Below, piece by piece: positions 8,215-14,894 of a stretch of 64,000 bases of DNA. Each line of letters begins with the position of its first letter. Position 1 is the first letter of the stretch. Origin of the DNA: DAOUJW01 sp965218945 (GTDB taxonomy: Bacteria > Chloroflexota > Dehalococcoidia > Lucifugimonadales > UBA2985). The notes below the pieces were generated by a model. That model saw nothing but the letters and a program-made list of their open reading frames with translations. It was not told the DNA's origin and made no database searches. Where the stretch lies: assembly GCA_965218945.1 (NCBI GenBank), contig OZ244718.1, positions 1,984,001-2,048,000 of the forward strand, given 5' to 3'. The position numbers were made by a program, and so were the translations under genes.

Positions 8215-10233
8215 ATGACTTTAGCCCCCGAATCTTCGGAACAGCGCCCCTACTGGTTCGTAGGCGCATCCTACGGCGGCACTGATGACCGAACCGCCGA
8301 GTTCCTCAAGCAAGGAATCTGGCGTAATGGCTGGCAAAATAGACACTTGGATCACGTAAGGTCGATGCAGCCAGGTGACCGCATTGCAATCAAATACAGC
8401 ACTACTCGAAAGCACAACCTCCCATTCGATGCCGGTGGAAGAAGCGTTTCAGTGATGGGGATAAAAGCGGTCGGAACGGTCATGAGTAACTTGGGAGACG
8501 GACGTACTGTTGGAGTCGACTGGATTCCAGTAGATCCACCTCGTGAATGGTATTTTTACACTCACCGGGGAACAGTATGGCGAGTCATCCCCGGGTCGGG
8601 AACACTTCCCTGGGCAGCCGAAGGACTGATTGGCTTTGCTTTTGAGGGCAGGCCTCAGGATTATGACCGATTCCTAGCGCATTGGTATAGTGGTGAGGCA
8701 TCCCCTCCCCCATCCACTCCTTGGGACGAATTTATCGAACTGGCGAGACAATACGTTAACAGCGGACGTCTGGATGAAGAAGAAATCAGCTACAAGCTCA
8801 ACGTAGGTGAGTTGGTGGCAAACGCGCGACATGCAGTCCTGGCCGGCGCCGATGATTGGATTGATCGGCTAAAGGCTGCAATATTCGGCACACACAACCT
8901 AACTACACACTATCAAGCCTATTGGTTCGAGCGATGGGTTGATGCGAGCCCTGACAACGCCATGAGGGCGCTGAATATTCTGTGGGTGGACGATGACCAA
9001 TCGGTAGTAGACCGAATTCGTGCCTTCAGCAGGCTACTCTCCGATTATGAGCTGAGGGGCACTGGCACCCGTATGAACGTGATTTCTATCTTGCTTTTGG
9101 GGCTGGACGCAGAGCGGTACCCGCCCTTCAGGACTAGATGGCTGAGCAAGACCTACAGCCGTCTTGATTATGCACATCCCGAAGCAGACGCTGACGAAGC
9201 CGCGGTCTATGAGCACTCCCTTGGATTCTTTGACCGCTTCATCGAGGAATCTGCAAGGCGCGGTCTCACCTTGCGACATAGATTAGATGCTCAATCCGTT
9301 GCTTGGGCCATTCACCAGAATCGCCAAGAAACGTCATCAGAAGTGCTGCCGCGTACATTGGCCTCACTTTCCGACGACTTGCTACTTCCGGTAGATTTCC
9401 TCGAAGAAATCAAGGAACTGCTCGACGAAAAGAAACAGATCGTCTTTCAAGGCCCTCCAGGTACCGGCAAGACCTTCGTAGCACTAGCATTGGCGAATTT
9501 CCTTGCCGGCTCGAAGGAGCGTGTTACGCTCGTGCAGTTCCATGCTTCCTACGCCTACGAGGACTTTATACAAGGATACCGGCCTGTTTTAGGAGACAAC
9601 CAGCAGCCCGGGTTCGCGCTCACCGACGGACCTCTCATTCGAGCAGCGGAGGCGGCACGAGATGAGCCACAGGAGAAGCATTACCTCGTCATCGACGAAA
9701 TAAACCGCGGCAATCTCGCAAAGGTATTTGGAGAGTTGTTCTTCCTGCTGGAGTACCGCAACCGAGATATTCGCTTGCAGTACCAGGGTGACGAGGATGA
9801 GGACTTCTCCCTACCCGAAAACCTCTACATTATCGGGACGATGAATACGGCTGACCGATCGATCGCGCTGGTGGATCTCGCACTGCGCAGGCGGTTCTAT
9901 TTTGTAGAGTTCGCTGCTGATGATGGCCCTATCAAGGGGCTATTGCGCCGCTGGCTCGACGCGAATGAACTTGGCCACATGGAATGGGTGGCCGACGTCA
10001 TCGACCTGGCAAATCAGAAATTGAGCGACCAGAACGCCGCAATTGGGCCGAGCTACTTCATGAAGAAGGGGAAGGAAGGCAATCCCGACCTGAACGAAGA
10101 TGAAGTCAAGCGCATATGGAAGCACAGTATCCTCCCCTATATCGAGGAGCGCCGCTTCGGAGACCGCGATGTTCGCGAGGAGTTTGACCTTGAAAAGCTG
10201 CGCCGCGAGGCAACCCGCAGCGGCGATCAGTAG
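8215..10233 (+). CDS. mcrB: McrB-type AAA+ GTPase of a type IV restriction system
   Basis: McrB recognises modified DNA and drives translocation by GTP hydrolysis so that McrC can cleave. The start is set at ATG 8215, because AGGAGG ends 6 nt upstream and itself overlaps an earlier weaker ATG at 8200. The protein is about 672 residues. The N-terminal part (YWFVGASYGGTDD ... GIWRNGW) resembles an EVE/PUA-like modified-base reader. The AAA+ module has Walker A GPPGTGKT (about 413-420), Walker B LVIDEINRGN (about 491) and the McrB signature GTMNTADRS (about 541). The mcrC gene follows 58 nt downstream. Confidence 0.93.
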   Translation: MTLAPESSEQRPYWFVGASYGGTDDRTAEFLKQGIWRNGWQNRHLDHVRSMQPGDRIAIKYSTTRKHNLPFDAGGRSVSVMGIKAVGTVMSNLGDGRTVGVDWIPVDPPREWYFYTHRGTVWRVIPGSGTLPWAAEGLIGFAFEGRPQDYDRFLAHWYSGEASPPPSTPWDEFIELARQYVNSGRLDEEEISYKLNVGELVANARHAVLAGADDWIDRLKAAIFGTHNLTTHYQAYWFERWVDASPDNAMRALNILWVDDDQSVVDRIRAFSRLLSDYELRGTGTRMNVISILLLGLDAERYPPFRTRWLSKTYSRLDYAHPEADADEAAVYEHSLGFFDRFIEESARRGLTLRHRLDAQSVAWAIHQNRQETSSEVLPRTLASLSDDLLLPVDFLEEIKELLDEKKQIVFQGPPGTGKTFVALALANFLAGSKERVTLVQFHASYAYEDFIQGYRPVLGDNQQPGFALTDGPLIRAAEAARDEPQEKHYLVIDEINRGNLAKVFGELFFLLEYRNRDIRLQYQGDEDEDFSLPENLYIIGTMNTADRSIALVDLALRRRFYFVEFAADDGPIKGLLRRWLDANELGHMEWVADVIDLANQKLSDQNAAIGPSYFMKKGKEGNPDLNEDEVKRIWKHSILPYIEERRFGDRDVREEFDLEKLRREATRSGDQ

Positions 10234-10291
10234 CCCGCGGAGCCGGAGAACGCCAGCAGCAGCGATTTGGCCTCCGACGACGGCGGTGGCG

Positions 10292-11503
10292 ATGCGTCAG
10301 ATTGACCTTCAAGAGGGTCAACGGAGCGTTCCGCACGCCCTCACAAAGGATCAGCGGGACGCGCTGCGGGAGATCAAATCTCTGGCTATCGACCGCGCCG
10401 ACATCACGAGCTCGGAAGCCATGTACTACCTTACGCCCGGCTCGGAAGTCGGCGCGGTCGAAGTCGACGGCCTGTCTGTGCGCATTGAGCCGAAGATAGG
10501 CGTCCCGCAACTGCTCTCACTGGCGTGCTATGTGGTGGACAGAGTCAAGCTCCAACCCAGTGAATTCGACTTCCATAGTGACGCGGCTCTCCCAGACTAC
10601 CTGGCTCTTGCACTCATCTCGGCAGCGCGCCGGGCATTCTCGCGCGGGTTGCTGCGTGGGTACCTCACGCGAGAGGAGGCGATGTACACTGTGCGCGGGC
10701 GGATCCGGTTTGACGAACAGATGCGCCGCAGATTGGGCATTCCCATGCCAGTCGAAGTGCGGCATGACGAATTCACGGATGACATCACAGCGAACCGGCT
10801 TGTAAAGGCGGCGGTGCGTTTGTTGGGAATGATGCGACTGCGATCACCTGTAGCCCGCAATGGCCTAGTGCGAATCGCGGCGACGCTCGACAACGTGTCG
10901 CTTGTCGATTTCCCTTCAAGGAACGTGCCGAACGTCGAGTTCGACCGTTTGAACACGCACTACCGGGAGGTCGTCGCGCTATCGAGGATGGTCCTGCAGC
11001 ATAGCGCATATCAGCTAGAGCGGGGAACCGTGCGTGCATCCGGGTTGCTTGTGGACATGATCAAGCTCTTCCAGGATTTCGTAACGGTCGCGCTACGCGA
11101 GGAGTTAGGGATTTCCGAGGAGCGGTTCGGGGAAAGCGAAATCGCCACCCTGGATCTTCCAGCGACAGGTGAGCGCGGAAGGGTGCACCTCAGGCCCGAC
11201 CTCGTATGGTGGGACGGCTCTCGCTGCGTTTTCGTGGGCGACGTCAAGTACAAGAGGATAGATGACGAACGTGTGCGCAACTCCGACCTTTACCAGATGC
11301 TAGCCTACGTCACCGCGCTTGATTTGCCTGGCGGCCTTCTCATCTACGCAAAAGGCGAGGCAGAAGCAGCAAAGTATAAGGTTCGTCACGCTGGCAAACT
11401 CCTGGAGGTGGACGCTCTCGACTTATCTGGCCCGCTCGAATGCGTGCTGCAACGTGTACGCGGTCTGGCGGAACGGGTTCGAGTATTACGCAACGCCGCG
11501 TAA
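10292..11503 (+). CDS. mcrC: McrC nuclease subunit
   Basis: McrC is the endonuclease and GTPase-activating partner of McrB. The frame could be extended upstream into mcrB, but homology-like sequence starts at MRQIDLQEGQ, so ATG 10292 is chosen, giving 403 residues. The N-terminal region carries GLSVRIEPKIGVPQLLSLACY, and the middle has the RGRIRFDEQ segment typical of McrC. The C-terminal nuclease core reads LRPDLVWW, then VGDVKYK and SDLYQMLAY, fitting PD-(D/E)XK with D, D and K in place. The pair looks intact and would attack incoming DNA with modified cytosines; specificity is not predictable. Confidence 0.9.
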   Translation: MRQIDLQEGQRSVPHALTKDQRDALREIKSLAIDRADITSSEAMYYLTPGSEVGAVEVDGLSVRIEPKIGVPQLLSLACYVVDRVKLQPSEFDFHSDAALPDYLALALISAARRAFSRGLLRGYLTREEAMYTVRGRIRFDEQMRRRLGIPMPVEVRHDEFTDDITANRLVKAAVRLLGMMRLRSPVARNGLVRIAATLDNVSLVDFPSRNVPNVEFDRLNTHYREVVALSRMVLQHSAYQLERGTVRASGLLVDMIKLFQDFVTVALREELGISEERFGESEIATLDLPATGERGRVHLRPDLVWWDGSRCVFVGDVKYKRIDDERVRNSDLYQMLAYVTALDLPGGLLIYAKGEAEAAKYKVRHAGKLLEVDALDLSGPLECVLQRVRGLAERVRVLRNAA

Positions 11504-11707
11504 CCTAAACTGAGGCTTCCCACCCACGGCGGCGACCTGATGAGTGAAGCAGCGACGGGCCCACCCGAAGAGGCTCGAACTCTCGGTAGGGATCACGGTG
11601 TCAAGGCTCACAGGGCCCCCAAACACATCTCGAAGACAGTTCTGTCTACCGTCCACTTAGGCCCTCGGACGTAGTCCAAAGAAGAAGCAGAATGGGGAGG
11701 TAGGACT

Positions 11708-11938
11708 ATGGAAGCAAGTAAGCAGATAGAGGACTCTTACCCGGAGCTCTTCCCGAAGGATTTCGGCGAGTGGCTGGAGCGGCTCAGGGAGCTCGCCGGC
11801 CTGTCGTGGGAGGAATTCGCCGTGCGACTCAGCGCCGATGATGACCGTGTGATGGAGTGGCGCAAGGGTTCGGTTCCCTCCGGGGGGGAGGTGTGGTACA
11901 TCATGCATCTGGCGTCGACGGTTCCCGGAGGGGTCTAG
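11708..11938 (+). CDS. Small XRE-like helix-turn-helix protein
   Basis: This 76-residue protein contains LRELAGLSWEEFAVRLSADDDRVMEWRKG, an HTH with the XRE/Cro pattern in which the recognition helix ends in WRKG. A GGGAGGTAGGACT ribosome site precedes the ATG at 11708. It stands alone between mcrC and a small membrane protein. It could be a local regulator of the island, but no operator was identified. Confidence 0.65.
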   Translation: MEASKQIEDSYPELFPKDFGEWLERLRELAGLSWEEFAVRLSADDDRVMEWRKGSVPSGGEVWYIMHLASTVPGGV

Positions 11939-12298
11939 GCAATGCTTATTGAGGCCACCGAGGACTACTGAAGGGCGGAGTAGCGACGCGTCCGCTGACG
12001 GGGACATCAGGCCTCCGGCCTGAGCGGGTCCTCAAGTGTTGTCACTGTCAGTCTTCTCTATGGGTCAACCGCCCATGAGTACCGTACGTTTCCGTAGCTA
12101 TTGAGTCCAGAGAGTGAAGGTTCTGGATTTCGTCTAGGGTGGTGAACCTCGCCGATACGAATTCGCGAGGCACGCCAAGTCCATCTCCACTTCGTCTGAC
12201 ACACCCTGAGTGCTATAGTGACACTGCCCAAGAGGACTTGAAGACATTTAACAGATTACCCCGCCGGCGTCGCGGCATCGAGGAGAGGAAGTGCATTC
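11939..12298. other. Intergenic region with no supported gene
   Basis: About 360 bases without a frame that has both a plausible start and recognisable protein character. A ribosome-site-like GAGGAGAGGAAG at about 12280-12291 belongs to the next gene. Nothing else was seen. Confidence 0.4.
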
Positions 12299-12547
12299 GT
12301 GAAGATTCTTGGGATGTTGGCATTTGGGATAGCGGTGGACATACTTCTGTGGCCTGTAACCAACCAAATCTGGAGCGAGTTGATTCATAAGGTGCTTCTT
12401 GAACAGGCAAGAGACACAGATCTGGCGTACAGGACTGCCCTGTACGCTCTAGACTTAGGAATGGCTTTGGCCTTAATCGCCGGCATCGGTTTTTTGGTGG
12501 CTGCGGCCTGCGTGCAAACCGTCGCTAGTGCGCTGTCGCGGAGATGA
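12299..12547 (+). CDS. Small two-helix membrane protein
   Basis: This 82-residue protein starts at GTG 12299, 7 nt after a GAGGAGAGGAAG ribosome site. Two hydrophobic segments (about residues 1-20 and 51-73) flank a charged middle, and the C-terminus ends in SRR. It has no recognised family. Small two-helix proteins in defence islands can be membrane effectors, but nothing in the sequence proves this. The next gene begins about 100 nt downstream on the same strand. Confidence 0.5.
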   Translation: MKILGMLAFGIAVDILLWPVTNQIWSELIHKVLLEQARDTDLAYRTALYALDLGMALALIAGIGFLVAAACVQTVASALSRR

Positions 12548-12650
12548 GCAGTCGGTGTCCAGATTGGCGAAGCACGACGATTTCACGGGAACGGGCTAGA
12601 CTTCGCCACCAAGTATGACATCAAGTACCGCATGGCCCAGGAGGGGTGAA

Positions 12651-13766
12651 ATGAGAAATCGCAGCGTGCCACCGCACATTCCCAATCGTTTGAAGAGTGC
12701 CATCAAGAGGAGCACCGAACCTATCAAGGCAGAGGAACGGCGAAAGGGTGTCTGCCTCTACGTAACCGGCGAGAATGGGAAACGTTGCGGGAACCCTGTG
12801 GGCAACAATTGCCACTTCGTTCCCGAATCTGCTGTCTTGGACGAGCTAAAGGATCGGCAGTCCAACAAGGTGCTTGAATTGCGGTGGGGCACGGCTCGAT
12901 GGGAACATTACTACGCGATGAGCAGTGCGACCAATCCAATTACACCGAACAATTTGGAGGCGTTCGAACCACAACTCGTGGCGCCTAGTCAAGCTTGTGT
13001 CGGTCGATTCGCGTGCAAGTGCACTCAGCCGGACCACGATAACGAGTTCAGCCTCATAGATGTCAAAGAACTTGATTTTGACGACCCTAGAGTACCCGTC
13101 TTGTCAATGTATCGGGCAGCTCTCTATGAGGCTGACTTATGCCGCCTGGGCAAGCGATTGGCGGAGCAGCACAGCCAACAGGCCTTGCGGCGCCCTCAAA
13201 TGGAGGTTCGAGTCTATTGGAATAGGCTGAGGGCCGCTTTGCAGAGTAGGACGCAATGGTCGGAAGCCACGTCAGAGCGGCTTGGCAAGATCTGGCATCG
13301 CTGGAAAACCGAAGGGAAGCTCGACGCCGATGCTGTTTCGGTGCGTGAACTGATTTTTCGCTCAAGCCTCAAATTTTCAGCCTGCGTGTTCGAGTACGAG
13401 AAGTACATCAGCATTACTGTGTCCCCCCTCGGAGGAAACCGGCACAAGATGGGAGTACTACATCTGTCTGATGACACTGAAGCGGCTAATGTAGCCATTG
13501 AGCGGCTGAGCCGAGTCGCAACTGAAACTGAGAACGCCACCAACTATGGAGTGAATGTGCTGAAGGACCTGATGACATATGGGGCAGGCAGCGTAGCCGC
13601 TTCGCCTGAGTCCTACCATGGATTGCCTATCGAGGAACAGCGAATGATCAACGGAATCGTGGCTGATGCTTCCGGCGCTGGGATACTCGCACACTCGTCT
13701 GGGTCTGAACGGCCGATGCCCAAAGGCGCAGTGCGAACCTATCAGCGGGGTAGGCGCGGGCGTTGA
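12651..13766 (+). CDS. Cys/His-rich hypothetical protein, possible HNH-like treble clef
   Basis: This 371-residue protein starts at ATG 12651 behind an AGGAGGGG site. I do not recognise a named family. The N-terminal third has a Cys/His pattern: CLYVTGENGKRCGN, then NNCHFVPESAVL, and later FACKCTQPDHDNEF. A His-x2-Pro followed by a Cys-x-Cys...DHD arrangement is reminiscent of zinc-bound HNH/treble-clef nucleases with the order C...C-H..P...C-x-C..HD. The rest is helical and acidic-basic mixed. It lies 37 nt before the 32-codon ORF, so it is probably the first gene of the CD-NTase/NACHT operon. Nuclease activity is an inference and untested. Confidence 0.6.
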   Translation: MRNRSVPPHIPNRLKSAIKRSTEPIKAEERRKGVCLYVTGENGKRCGNPVGNNCHFVPESAVLDELKDRQSNKVLELRWGTARWEHYYAMSSATNPITPNNLEAFEPQLVAPSQACVGRFACKCTQPDHDNEFSLIDVKELDFDDPRVPVLSMYRAALYEADLCRLGKRLAEQHSQQALRRPQMEVRVYWNRLRAALQSRTQWSEATSERLGKIWHRWKTEGKLDADAVSVRELIFRSSLKFSACVFEYEKYISITVSPLGGNRHKMGVLHLSDDTEAANVAIERLSRVATETENATNYGVNVLKDLMTYGAGSVAASPESYHGLPIEEQRMINGIVADASGAGILAHSSGSERPMPKGAVRTYQRGRRGR

Positions 13767-13803
13767 GCGCCAGATGTGGCGACAAGGGTAGAGAAGGCAT
13801 AGC

Positions 13804-13902
13804 ATGACCATGCAAGATGCATCCTTCAACAACGAGATGCTAGAGGCTCTCGTGGGTATGGATGAGGGGCCGACACTGGACTTCAAGCGAGACGGAGCGT
13901 GA
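13804..13902 (+). CDS. 32-residue ORF with AlbA_2-like ending, upstream of the CD-NTase
   Basis: The ORF runs from ATG 13804 to TGA 13902, with a GAGAAGG site upstream and 3 nt before the nucleotidyltransferase GTG. The C-terminal motif EGPTLDFKRDG resembles the first strand of AlbA_2/Schlafen-like domains (usually ESxxLEFKxS), after which those proteins would continue for over 100 residues. It may be a truncated remnant of such a gene or a short leader coupled to the next start. It is too short to judge further. Confidence 0.35.
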   Translation: MTMQDASFNNEMLEALVGMDEGPTLDFKRDGA

Positions 13903-13905
13903 CCC

Positions 13906-14744
13906 GTGCCAGACGATAGGTTCAATGAGTACTGCGAGGCTTTACTCGCACAGTACACTCGAAGGAACACGCAGACCGTCACTCAGCGCTTGGAAAGCCT
14001 GTGCGAGTTCCTCAGGCAGAAGGGCAATGTCGTGCAGACCATGTTCGGCGGTTCCGTCAAGAAGGGCACGTATGTGACCGGCCTCAGTGACGTCGATGTT
14101 CTTCTGATAGTAAGCGAGTCCTCTCTAGTGAGCCAATCCCCCTCGGATGTCATAGAGTTCGTACGGGACACCATTCAGCGACGGCTTCCTCAGAATCGGG
14201 TAACTGCGGGCAAACTGGCTGTGACAGTCAGCTACGCCAATGGGACCGAGATTCAGCTACTGCCCTCCATACGACAAGGACTGGCGGCGTTCGGATTGCC
14301 GAGCCCGGAAGCACCCAGTGGAGCAACGTGGCGCATCCCGAGAAATTCGCTGAGAAGCTCGCCGAGGTCAACATGGCGAGGGATGGCAGAGTCGTACCGG
14401 TAGTCAAGTTAGCCAAGGCAATGGCGGACTGTTTCATCAGCCGTCCAAGCAGGAAGATTAGCGGCTATCACATGGAGTCCCTGGCAATCGACGCATTCAG
14501 CAACTACCGGGGCCCGCTTGACCCGAAGGCTATGCTCGTTCACTTCCTGGGGCACTCCATAGAGGCGGTAAAGCAGCCCATCACCGATTCAACAGGACAG
14601 TCGAGATATGTAGACGAATACCTATGCACAGCTGATTCCCCACTCCGAAGGCGCGCCTCAACCTACTTTGGACAGATGCGGAGCAGGGTCAACCGTAGTA
14701 GGACCAGGGCCGAGTTCAACGCACTGTTCTGCATAGGGGACTAG
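13906..14744 (+). pseudogene. CD-NTase-like nucleotidyltransferase, interrupted by a frameshift
   Basis: Two overlapping frames together make one protein of about 279 residues. The first (GTG 13906 onward) has GGSVKKGTYVTGLSDVDVLLIV, the Gly-Ser plus Asp-x-Asp (D62, D64) catalytic signature of pol-beta/CD-NTase enzymes. TEIQLLP follows, where Glu115 replaces the usual third Asp. Homology then moves to the -1 frame at about 14278-14290, where GGVRIAEPGSTQWSNVAHPEKF, PVVKLAKAMAD and the C-terminal GYHMESLAIDAF helix continue to the stop at 14744. CD-NTases make cyclic oligonucleotide second messengers in CBASS defence. As sequenced the product is truncated before the C-lobe, so the gene is either inactive or contains a one-base error. 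Confidence 0.7.
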
Positions 14745-14759
14745 GGAGACGAGCGCGGC

Positions 14760-14894
14760 ATGGTGAGCGTGGGAATTCTACCGAAGATCAAGTCGAATGG
14801 CAATTTCAGCCTGCTCGGCGAGCCGCTGACTGAGCTCAGGGGATTTCTTGGACTCTTTGCTGAAGCTGACACCCTAAAGAGCGCCACAAGATGA
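14760..14894 (+). CDS. 44-residue ORF coupled to the DUF4062-NACHT gene
   Basis: The ORF runs from ATG 14760 to TGA 14892-14894 (protein starting MVSVGILPKIKSNG). The stop overlaps the ATG of the NACHT gene in the ATGA pattern at 14891-14894, so it is probably translated and couples expression. It begins 15 nt after the nucleotidyltransferase stop, with GGGAGACGAG upstream as a weak ribosome site. No family is recognised. It could be a small partner or inhibitor of the ATPase, or simply a translational coupler. Confidence 0.45.
   Translation: MVSVGILPKIKSNGNFSLLGEPLTELRGFLGLFAEADTLKSATR

Noticed and set aside
10100..10291. Longer start for mcrC inside mcrB
   Set aside because: The extra 64 residues lie in a different frame of the mcrB coding end and look unlike any McrC; ATG 10292 starts the conserved part.
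11540..11674. 44-codon plus-strand ORF after mcrC
   Set aside because: No ribosome site or coupling to a neighbour and no family pattern, unlike the small ORFs at 13804 and 14760.
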